NCBI GenBank assembly: GCA_030844565.1
Contig: JAUUNK010000003.1
Span: forward strand, 1-64,000
From: Bacteroides ovatus
Lineage (GTDB): Bacteria > Bacteroidota > Bacteroidia > Bacteroidales > Bacteroidaceae
Length of the DNA stretch: 64,000 nucleotides
Direction of reading: 5' to 3'
In this document: in pieces, positions 36,098 through 44,358 of the stretch
Layout: each line of letters begins with the position of its first letter
Position numbering within the stretch: the first letter of the stretch is position 1
Program-made: the position numbers and the translations under genes
Notes under the pieces: generated by a model
The model's input: only the letters and a program-made list of their open reading frames with translations
Told to the model about the DNA's origin: nothing
Databases searched by the model: none

Positions 36098-39000
36098 TTA
36101 AGTAGCCTGCACATCCTTTGTTCTCATCTCCCTATACTGCTTGGGCGTTGTGCCAAATTTCTGTTCAAATATTCTGTAGAAATTCCCTCTACTGGGGAAT
36201 CCGGTCTTCTCCATTATTTCTTTAATAGAAAGCTGGGTTGTGAGCAACAGGCGTTCTACAACTGCCAGACGGTATTCCCTGATAATGTCGGCGGGAGTCT
36301 TCTCCGTGATGTTTTTCAGTTTCCGATAGAACTGCCGGGTGCTATATCCCAGCGAGGCGCTCAGGAACTCCACCGATAACTCCGTGTCTTCTATATGGCT
36401 GTCTATCACCTGCATCATCTTTTCAAAGAAAGACTTGTCTTCTTTGTGAAGGAGATTGCCACCATCCAGCTCGAAAGCGCTTAAGACGGAACTATAATAT
36501 TCTTTGAGCTCTTGTTCGCGTTGCAACAGCCTTCTTACCACCTTTTCGAGATATTCCACATTAAAAGGTTTCGTAATATAAACCTCCGCCCCGGACTCGA
36601 TTCCTTTTGTCTGCTCGCCAATATTGTTCAGGGCTGAAAGCAGAATTAAGGGGATGCGGCTGAGAAGCTTATCAGACTTTATCTTTCTGGCAAACGACAT
36701 TCCATCCATGCCGGGCATCATGACATCCGAAATAATCAAATCGGGCAACTGGATGCCCAACTGATTCAAAGCTTCTTCGGCACTGCTCAAAGGCACTACA
36801 TTGTATGAGCCGACAAAGATTTCCGTTATGAACCATAACATGGAAGGATCATCATCAATAATCATCAGCGTTTTTTTGTCCTTATCGTATTCAGCCGAGG
36901 AGTTTCTAAGCTCCATAGATAGTTCTTCTAAAGCCATAACGGGTTGTTCGGTCATTCTTTCCTCTTCATTATCCACCGTAACTTCCAGGGTGGGCAGCAA
37001 TACTTCAAAGGTAGTCACCTCGTTGGGGATGCTGGACACATGAATCTGACCCTTCAACAGATGTACCATACTGTGGCAGATAGCCAGTCCTAAGCCATTG
37101 CGGGGAGAAATTCCATTTTTATTTTGCACCTCGAAATTATCCAGAATCTTGTAGCGGTCGAATATCCGGGGAAGCTCCGCCTCCTTGATTCCTTTTCCCG
37201 TGTTAGATACCCGGATGCAAAGCTGTCCCTCTTTCCGGGATTGCTCCACTTTGATGGTTCCATTTTCAGGGGTATATTTGAAGGCGTTAGAAATGAGGTT
37301 GTTTACTATCTTGCTCAAGCAGCTCACATCCGTATTCCAGAAGATACCTTCTTCTATGTGCAACTCATAGTTCAGCTTCCGGCTTTCCGCCAGCTCTCCG
37401 AACGATTCGGCAATGGTGCGTATCTGCTGCGCAACAGGGACATGCTTTATCTTCAGAATCTTGTTTCCCGTCTCGAGCCGGCGGAACTCGATCAGCTCCA
37501 ATATCAACGCATTCAACTTCAAGGCATTCTGCTGAATCATAGAAGCATACTTACGCACATAGCCGTCTACGCGGTTATAGGAAAGAATCTTTTCACAGGG
37601 ACCGTTAATCAAAGTGAGCGGAGTGCAGAACTCATGGGTGATGTTGGTAAAGAACCGTAGTTTCGATTCGTATACTTCTTCGCGTTGGTGGCGGTTCATC
37701 TCTTCAATCATCACTTCCCGCTTCCGCCGATACCGCCTTATCGCCATACTGATGCCTCCTGCTATGAGTCCCAGCAACAGTAAAACATACGTGGCATAAG
37801 CCCATGTAGTCATATAGTAAGGAGGAGTGATACGGATAAGCAACGGATAAGGTTCGCTCTCTTTTCCGGTGATATTGCTTCGGTACTTGACCCGCAAAGT
37901 ATATTCTCCGGGAGAGAGATTGGAAAAAACAGCCACCGTAGAGAGTCCGTTCTCGATCCAACTATCACTCAGTCCGTCTATCTTGTAGGAATAGGTATAA
38001 TTGTTGCCATTGATATAATCGACCGCTTGGAAAGAGAGGTTAAAGAAGTTCTGCCTGTAGTCCAGCACGAGGGTTTTCTGTCCGGTTCCTTGCAGGAAAT
38101 CGTAGATATTGCATTCTTTGCCGAACACGGACAGGCGGTTGAAATACAAAGGAGGCATGTATTCCCGGGCAAGATGCTCATTCTCGCTAATGGTGATGAA
38201 TCCGTTTGTTCCTCCGAAGAATAGCGTACCCGTTTGCTCATCCTTAAAGAAAGCGCCGTCGCTGAACTCGATAACCTTGAGGTCACCTTGCTGGCGATAG
38301 GTCTGAACGGTATTCTCACGAACATTAAACCTCACCATTCCCTGGTTGGTGCTCAGCCACAGATGATGGTCTCTTCCTTCCAGTATGCCGTGTATGGTAT
38401 TGTTAGGGAAACCGTCGGTTTCGTTATATACCCTGTATTCGCCTTGATAGAGGCGGGTCAGCCCATAGCTGGTCCCGAACCAATATCCTTCGTCGTTCTT
38501 ATGAATGGCAAAGATGTCGTTCACCGTCTGATTTTTCACTACGTCGTCAATGCGGCAAGGAGTCAACCGGTTGGTGTACGTGTTCATCTTATAAGCACCA
38601 TAACCGCGGTTGCCAAACCAGATGATGGAATCATTCTCCTGGAAAGAGACAAAGAAATAATTGGAGTTTCTCTTCCCCCCGTCGAGCGTAAAGCGTTGGG
38701 CGGACTTCACTTCGGGCAAAGCGGAAGTAGCGTCAAGGATGATTTTCACAATCCCTTCGCCGGCGGAGACCACCCATAAAGTGCTGTCATTCGCCTCGAG
38801 AATGGAGTGTACGAACTTCACGACCTTGCCTTCCGCCATGACGGGGAATTTCTCTATCCGCCGATGGAGATAGGAATAATAATTAAGTCCGTTCTCCGTT
38901 CCAATCCATAAGAGCTTGCGGCGGCTGGGAGCAAAGCTATAAACCGAATTATCCGTCAAGGAGGTGTTATTCGCCAAGATCTTTTCTGCACGGGGCAACG

Positions 39001-40165
39001 TGTCACTATCAGGATGGAAATCCATCATTTTCAGAATACCTCCCCCCTTAGTGCCTATCCACAATGTCCGCTCATGATCCAGAAATAAGGCGCGGACCGG
39101 ATTATTCACCCGATACTCCGGCACGTCCAAAAGCACGTTATCAATAGAAAACTCATCCGTAAAGTACATGTAGAGTCCCTGCCCGTCGGCTCCCACCCAA
39201 AGGATGTCCTGGAAGCGGTCTTTCATAAGGCAGAATATACCCGACTGAATATTAATGGGCTGCAAGCTATATTTCACTTTAGAGTCGGGTAAATACTTCA
39301 GCTCAATCAACCCGCTTCCCTTAAAACCTACAAAATAATCGGCTTTCTGCTTGACGATGGAAGAAATCTCTCCGCGACGGAGCACTTCTTCTTCCAGGTT
39401 GGCTATAAAAGATGCGGTACGGGTATTTAAATCGTACTCATAAAGTGCGTAAGTGCTATCGACGAAATAAAGCAATTCTCCATCTACAAACGCCCATAAC
39501 AACCGCTCGGTATGTTGCAAGCCCTCGCAGGGGAGCAGCTTTACTCTGTCGGCGTCTTTTTTAATCCGGTAGCTGCGGTTATCGCCGTCCGCAGAGAATA
39601 TCCAGAGGACGCCGAAATCGTCAATTGCCATCTCCTGCACTTCCTCAAAATGTATCTTCTCCACATCGAGCTGGCAAAAGTCTTGCTGCTGCGGCTGGTA
39701 ATAGTAGATATAACCATCGTCCTTAATAATAAAGAAATCATCCTGGGGGCTTATCGCCATGCGGTTGATGTATTTAAAGTCTTTAAAGCTTTGGATGGTC
39801 TGCCTGCGTGTATCGAAGCGGTCGAGCCCGTAATTGGTTTGTATCCACAACACATCGTTATCCGCTTCGATAATCCGTTCTATCAGGTTGCCCGAGAAAC
39901 TGTTGTGTACATTGGTAGGTCTGTATAGCCCCAGATAACTGCCATCATAAATATTCAATCCGTCGCATGAACCAATCCATACTACGCCGTGCCTGTCTTG
40001 GCACAAGGAAAGAATGGCACTATTGGACAATCCGTTTTTACTGGAAAATTGCCGGAGACTGTACGAAGCATTTACATCTGCTCCTATCAAAAGAAAAGAA
40101 ATCAGTAGCAAGAGGGTACGTCCTAAAAAAGTAGCTTTCTCCGTCCATTTGCTGTGTTTTTTCAT
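36098..40165 (-). CDS. Hybrid two-component system (HTCS) regulator of the composite PUL
   Basis: This 1355-aa protein joins sensor kinase and regulator in one chain. A signal anchor at 12-33 is followed by periplasmic beta-propeller repeats (to about 700), a Y_Y_Y domain, and a membrane segment (about 800-822). The cytoplasmic part has a HisKA with His844 (HEFCTPL, with Cys847 where Arg is usual) and an HATPase with NLISNAFKY, NTGKGI and GLGLAI boxes. A receiver with Asp1147 and an AraC-type HTH (about 1258-1350) complete it. A periplasmic oligosaccharide is expected to trigger it to activate the PUL. It is divergent from GH31 (40471) and convergent with GH31 (33455). Confidence 0.95.
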   Translation of the reverse strand: MKKHSKWTEKATFLGRTLLLLISFLLIGADVNASYSLRQFSSKNGLSNSAILSLCQDRHGVVWIGSCDGLNIYDGSYLGLYRPTNVHNSFSGNLIERIIEADNDVLWIQTNYGLDRFDTRRQTIQSFKDFKYINRMAISPQDDFFIIKDDGYIYYYQPQQQDFCQLDVEKIHFEEVQEMAIDDFGVLWIFSADGDNRSYRIKKDADRVKLLPCEGLQHTERLLWAFVDGELLYFVDSTYALYEYDLNTRTASFIANLEEEVLRRGEISSIVKQKADYFVGFKGSGLIELKYLPDSKVKYSLQPINIQSGIFCLMKDRFQDILWVGADGQGLYMYFTDEFSIDNVLLDVPEYRVNNPVRALFLDHERTLWIGTKGGGILKMMDFHPDSDTLPRAEKILANNTSLTDNSVYSFAPSRRKLLWIGTENGLNYYSYLHRRIEKFPVMAEGKVVKFVHSILEANDSTLWVVSAGEGIVKIILDATSALPEVKSAQRFTLDGGKRNSNYFFVSFQENDSIIWFGNRGYGAYKMNTYTNRLTPCRIDDVVKNQTVNDIFAIHKNDEGYWFGTSYGLTRLYQGEYRVYNETDGFPNNTIHGILEGRDHHLWLSTNQGMVRFNVRENTVQTYRQQGDLKVIEFSDGAFFKDEQTGTLFFGGTNGFITISENEHLAREYMPPLYFNRLSVFGKECNIYDFLQGTGQKTLVLDYRQNFFNLSFQAVDYINGNNYTYSYKIDGLSDSWIENGLSTVAVFSNLSPGEYTLRVKYRSNITGKESEPYPLLIRITPPYYMTTWAYATYVLLLLGLIAGGISMAIRRYRRKREVMIEEMNRHQREEVYESKLRFFTNITHEFCTPLTLINGPCEKILSYNRVDGYVRKYASMIQQNALKLNALILELIEFRRLETGNKILKIKHVPVAQQIRTIAESFGELAESRKLNYELHIEEGIFWNTDVSCLSKIVNNLISNAFKYTPENGTIKVEQSRKEGQLCIRVSNTGKGIKEAELPRIFDRYKILDNFEVQNKNGISPRNGLGLAICHSMVHLLKGQIHVSSIPNEVTTFEVLLPTLEVTVDNEEERMTEQPVMALEELSMELRNSSAEYDKDKKTLMIIDDDPSMLWFITEIFVGSYNVVPLSSAEEALNQLGIQLPDLIISDVMMPGMDGMSFARKIKSDKLLSRIPLILLSALNNIGEQTKGIESGAEVYITKPFNVEYLEKVVRRLLQREQELKEYYSSVLSAFELDGGNLLHKEDKSFFEKMMQVIDSHIEDTELSVEFLSASLGYSTRQFYRKLKNITEKTPADIIREYRLAVVERLLLTTQLSIKEIMEKTGFPSRGNFYRIFEQKFGTTPKQYREMRTKDVQAT

Positions 40166-40296
40166 ATAGTATGCTCTTTGTTTTAAATTGAGACACGAAA
40201 ATTGGCGGAAAGATATAGAAAATCGGGAAAATGTCCAAAAACTGTATAAGAAACCTCGGGATCAGTTGCAAAATAGTAAAATAAGAGTTCGCTTTT
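40166..40296. other. Intergenic region between HTCS and GH31, left part
   Basis: It is non-coding. The HTCS promoter should lie here; the closest -7 candidate is TATCTTTC (minus strand, 40208-40215; one mismatch). Nothing else is evident. Confidence 0.35.
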
Positions 40297-40391
40297 AAGA
40301 CATACATGTTTTCATTTACGACATTCATGAAGGGAGAAACATTTATGTCAGAGTGCTATACACCACCTTATATTAACAGAGACTAACTTTG
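40297..40391 (+). promoter_or_regulatory. Candidate HTCS box and promoter of the GH31-GH76 unit
   Basis: TTTTAAGAC (40293-40301), an 18-bp gap, then GACATTC (40320-40326). A second similar segment atgtcaga at 40345 is matched at nearly the same offset in the GH3 promoter (44258). A perfect -7 element taactttg is at 40384-40391, 79 bp before the start codon. Confidence 0.55.
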
Positions 40392-40470
40392 TGAAAGCCG
40401 AAACGAAAGGGTAGTTTATGCAGCTACCCCTACCGTGGGAAGTGAGTTTTTTTATTTAATAATCTAAATT

Positions 40471-42624
40471 ATGAAACATACCTGCATGAAAACAGTAGCA
40501 CTTTGTTTGCTCACAATGTTGCCTTTAGTGGCTAATGCTTCTACAGAGAAGGTAGATGTCGCACGTAGCGTAATGGTGGGGGACGGCATCGCCAAGTTCA
40601 TTCCCCAAGGATTCGATGCCGGGAAGATACCTTCTCTTGCTATCGGGAAAGAACCCCGTGAACAGGGAGCGCTTCCTTCCGGTTGGACGCTTATCCCCGA
40701 GTTTTCCCTTACCGACGGCAAAGCGAATGCCTCGCTCACAGTGCCCGCAGGTACAAGCCTCTATGGCGGCGGCGAAGTGACCGGACCTCTCCTTCGCAAC
40801 GGAAAAACCATCAAACTGTGGAACACCGACACCGGCGCATACGGAGTGGACAACGGAACCCGTCTCTACCAGTCGCATCCCTGGATGATGGGTGTAAGAA
40901 AAGACGGTACGGCATTCGGAATCCTCTTCGACACCACCTGGAAAGCCGAACTGACAAGCAACGACGACAAAATAGAACTCCGCACCCAAGGAGAACCGTT
41001 CCGGGTATTCATCATCGACCGGGAATCTCCCCAAGCCGTAGTGCGCGGACTTGCCGAACTAATAGGAACCATGCCTATGATTCCCCGCTGGGCGCTGGGC
41101 TACCAGCAATCACGATTCTCTTATCAACCCGCTAGCCGCGTCATCGAAATTGCAGATACATTCCGGGTGAAACGTATCCCCTGTGATGTCATCTGGATGG
41201 ACATTGACTACATGGACGGATACCGGATATTCACCTTCGACCCCAAGAAGTTCCCCGACCCGAAAGCGGTGAACCGTGACCTGCATCTGCGGGGTTTCCA
41301 CTCCGCCTGGATGATAGACCCGGGAGCTAAGGTAGACCCTAACTACTTCGTATATAAATCGGGGACGGAAAACGACATGTGGGTGAAGACAAAAGACGGC
41401 AAAGACTTCCACGGCGACGCATGGCCCGGAGCAGCAGCATTCCCCGACTTCACATCCCCCAAAGTATGCAAATGGTGGAGCGACCTCTATAAAGACTTCC
41501 TTGCCCAAGGAGTGGACGGCGTGTGGAACGACGTGAATGAACCACAGATAAACGACACTCCCAACAAGACAATGCCTGAGGATAACTTACACCGCGGCGG
41601 CGGCAACTTGCCCCAAGGGACACATCTTCAATATCATAATGTATACGGATACCTGATGGTGAAGGCCTCCCGCGAGGGAATATTGAAGGCACGCCCGGAA
41701 AAACGCCCGTTCATCCTCACACGTTCCAACTTCCTGGGAGGACAGCGCTATGCCGCCACCTGGACAGGCGATAACGGTTCGTGGTGGGATCATCTGAAGA
41801 TGTCCGTACCCATGTCGCTCACACTGGGGTTGTCCGGGCAACCGTTCAGCGGAGCGGACATAGGTGGCTTCCTGTTTAATGCAGACGCCAACTTATTCGG
41901 CAACTGGATCGGATTCGGCGCTTTCTATCCCTTTGCCCGCGGACATGCCTGTGCAGGAACCAACAACAAAGAACCCTGGGCTTTCGGAAAAGAAGTGGAA
42001 GACGCTTCGCGCATAGCGCTGGAACGTAGATACATACTACTCCCCTACTTCTACACACTGCTGCACGAGGCTTCTACCAGCGGCATGCCCATCATGCGCC
42101 CTGTCTTCTTTGCCGACCCCAAAGACCTGTCGTTGCGCGCCGAAGAACAGGCATTCCTTGTGGGCGATAACCTGCTGATTATCCCGGCATTCGCCAATCA
42201 GCCGAAGTTACCCAAAGGAATATGGAAAGACCTTTCTCTTGTCAATGGAGACCAAAGCGATAAGTTCCAGGCAAAGATAAAAATTCGCGGCGGCGCCATC
42301 ATTCCTACAGGAAAGATTATCCAGAACACAACCGAGAACTCATTAGACCCTCTGACCCTACTGGTCTGCCTCGACGAACAGGGCAAAGCGACGGGAAGCA
42401 TGTATTGGGATGAAGGCGACGGCTGGAGCTTCAAGAAGGGCAACTATAGCCTGCAACAATTCTCGGCAGAGCAGAAAGATAATAAGGTGATTGTGAAACT
42501 ATCTGCGAAAACCGGTAAAAGAGAAACCGAAAACAAAGATATGGCTATAGTCAAAGTTATAATGAAGAACGGCATCCGTCAAGCCAGCGGTAATCTGACG
42601 GAAGGCATAGAAGTAAAACTATGA
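40471..42624 (+). CDS. GH31 alpha-glucosidase-type enzyme
   Basis: This 717-aa exported enzyme has signal MKHTCMKTVALCLLTMLPLVANA. It has an N-terminal beta-domain with LYGGGEVTGPLLRNG (97-111) and a TIM barrel with IPCDVIWMDIDYMDGYRIF (236-254). The nucleophile is Asp354 in WNDVNEP and the acid/base is Asp434 in TWTGDN. Both match the classical alpha-glucosidase pattern and differ from the GH31 at 33455. It releases terminal alpha-linked glucose, or a related sugar, from oligosaccharides in the periplasm. It is the first gene after the HTCS; its stop overlaps the GH76 start (ATGA). Confidence 0.94.
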   Translation: MKHTCMKTVALCLLTMLPLVANASTEKVDVARSVMVGDGIAKFIPQGFDAGKIPSLAIGKEPREQGALPSGWTLIPEFSLTDGKANASLTVPAGTSLYGGGEVTGPLLRNGKTIKLWNTDTGAYGVDNGTRLYQSHPWMMGVRKDGTAFGILFDTTWKAELTSNDDKIELRTQGEPFRVFIIDRESPQAVVRGLAELIGTMPMIPRWALGYQQSRFSYQPASRVIEIADTFRVKRIPCDVIWMDIDYMDGYRIFTFDPKKFPDPKAVNRDLHLRGFHSAWMIDPGAKVDPNYFVYKSGTENDMWVKTKDGKDFHGDAWPGAAAFPDFTSPKVCKWWSDLYKDFLAQGVDGVWNDVNEPQINDTPNKTMPEDNLHRGGGNLPQGTHLQYHNVYGYLMVKASREGILKARPEKRPFILTRSNFLGGQRYAATWTGDNGSWWDHLKMSVPMSLTLGLSGQPFSGADIGGFLFNADANLFGNWIGFGAFYPFARGHACAGTNNKEPWAFGKEVEDASRIALERRYILLPYFYTLLHEASTSGMPIMRPVFFADPKDLSLRAEEQAFLVGDNLLIIPAFANQPKLPKGIWKDLSLVNGDQSDKFQAKIKIRGGAIIPTGKIIQNTTENSLDPLTLLVCLDEQGKATGSMYWDEGDGWSFKKGNYSLQQFSAEQKDNKVIVKLSAKTGKRETENKDMAIVKVIMKNGIRQASGNLTEGIEVKL

Positions 42625-44183
42625 AAAGAAAAAATATAATGAAGAATATTACCCGCATATTGATGCTCTTTTTGCTCCTCGCAAGTATCACACAATCGTG
42701 CAGCGACGACAATGCGAAAGGAGGAGAAAAGGTTCCCCAAAAGATTGCCCCCGTCAGTCAACTGGAAGTGTTGCCGACACAAGGAGAAAAAGAACTTCTC
42801 GTTAAATTTGTGAGGGAAACCTATGTGAAAGGTGTCCAAATAGAACTAGCCTACCGGAAAGCAGACACCGGCGGGACGGGAGAATGGAGTACCATCATCT
42901 TGGACGATGCTAACTATAAATACGGAGGAAACTATTTGTTGGAAGTCCCTTCGGCAGGGACCTACGAAGTCAGCATCACCCTGGTGGGACCGGACGGCAC
43001 ACGTTCTGAAAGCAAAAGCCAGACGGCGGCCACAGTGGACTATGCACAAACCAAAATGTTCGACTGTGCCCATTCACTGATGAAATCCGTCATAAAGTAC
43101 TATTACCACAAAGGACCCAGAACCTGCTGGCAGACCTGGTATCCCAAAGAAGAAGGTTATTGGGAGGGCGATGCCCTCGTATGGGGACAAGGAAGCGGGC
43201 TGTCTGCATTCGTTGCCATGAGGGAAGCCTCCATCGGCACAGAACAGCAAGACTATTATAAGTCTCTGGATAATGACATGTTCGACGGCATCCAATGTTT
43301 CTGGGTGACCGACCGCGGACGCACTGCCTACAGTGTATATCCCGAAGCAGGGAACGAACGCTTTTATGATGATAACGTATGGATAGGTCTCGATATGGCA
43401 GAGTGGTATACTATTACCAACAACACGCGTTATCTCGACCAGGCTAAAGCCGTGTGGGAGTATCTGTCGCAATATGGATGGGACGAAACCTGTGGCGGAG
43501 GAGTCTATTGGAAGGAACTGAACGAACCTACCAACTCAAAGAATACCTGCTCTACCGCCCCGACCGGAGTATTAAGTTGCAAACTCTACCAAATCACACA
43601 CGAACAAATGTACTTGGACAAAGCGATAGAATGCTTCAATTGGTTACAGAATTATATGCAGGACCCCGGCGACCATCTATATTACGACAATGCCTCTCCC
43701 AAGGAAAGCGACCCCACTCAAATAGACCGTATAGAGAAAAGTAAATTCTCTTATAACTCAGGACAACCTATGCAACTGGCTTGCCTTCTTTATAAAATCA
43801 CCGGAGAAGAGTCGTATCTGACAACAGCGAAACAGATAGCGGAAAGTTGCCATAAGCATTGGTTCAACTCCTACTATTCGGATGTGCTAAAACGCGATTT
43901 CAATATACTGTCACCCGGACATGCCTGGTTCAACACCATCATGTGCCGAGGCTTCTTCGAACTTTACTCCATTGACCGAAACCCCATATATCTGGAAGAT
44001 ATACGCACCACCATGTTACACGCATGGTGTGGCAAAGCACATCATACCAACGGACTCATTAACGACAATGACCTAAGCGGAGCCAGCCCCATGCAGAAAT
44101 GGGAAATCCTGCATCAGGGAGCATTAGTTGAACTATATGCCCGCCTAGCAACAATAGAAAAGGAAAGTAACAAAGGCAATTAA
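42621..44183 (+). CDS. GH76 surface lipoprotein (endo-alpha-1,6-mannanase family)
   Basis: This 520-aa lipoprotein has signal end ASITQSC (Cys27) followed by SDDN, a pattern associated with surface export in Bacteroides. Residues about 40-140 form a fibronectin-like domain. The rest is an (alpha/alpha) barrel of GH76 type with the catalytic Asp pair at 250-251 in RFYDDNVWIGL, and repeated helices (CGGGVYWKELN, ILSPGHAWFNTIMCRG). GH76 enzymes usually cut alpha-1,6-mannan internally. Here the partners are GH31 and GH3 enzymes without the GH92 mannosidases of mannan PULs, so the substrate is open. Start overlaps GH31 stop by 4 bp (coupling). Confidence 0.85.
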   Translation: MKRKNIMKNITRILMLFLLLASITQSCSDDNAKGGEKVPQKIAPVSQLEVLPTQGEKELLVKFVRETYVKGVQIELAYRKADTGGTGEWSTIILDDANYKYGGNYLLEVPSAGTYEVSITLVGPDGTRSESKSQTAATVDYAQTKMFDCAHSLMKSVIKYYYHKGPRTCWQTWYPKEEGYWEGDALVWGQGSGLSAFVAMREASIGTEQQDYYKSLDNDMFDGIQCFWVTDRGRTAYSVYPEAGNERFYDDNVWIGLDMAEWYTITNNTRYLDQAKAVWEYLSQYGWDETCGGGVYWKELNEPTNSKNTCSTAPTGVLSCKLYQITHEQMYLDKAIECFNWLQNYMQDPGDHLYYDNASPKESDPTQIDRIEKSKFSYNSGQPMQLACLLYKITGEESYLTTAKQIAESCHKHWFNSYYSDVLKRDFNILSPGHAWFNTIMCRGFFELYSIDRNPIYLEDIRTTMLHAWCGKAHHTNGLINDNDLSGASPMQKWEILHQGALVELYARLATIEKESNKGN

Positions 44184-44210
44184 CCGGAGAATTGCAAAAA
44201 GTACGGTTTT

Positions 44211-44297
44211 AAGACGCAGACATGCCTTTTTATGACACTTTTTCGGGATAATCATAAATGGCAGAAGCTGGTATATGGCTTTATATTCTATAGTTTA
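44211..44297 (+). promoter_or_regulatory. Candidate HTCS box and promoter of the GH3 unit
   Basis: TTTTAAGAC (44207-44215), an 18-bp gap, then GACACTT (44234-44240), the same layout as at 40293. A second matching segment is atggcaga at 44258. The -7 region is less clear: tatagttta at 44289-44297. The start codon is at 44359. Confidence 0.5.
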
Positions 44298-44358
44298 ATT
44301 AGCAGCATCAATCAAACAGAAAAAACCTTTAATTAATCACCTAGACAAATAGAATAAG

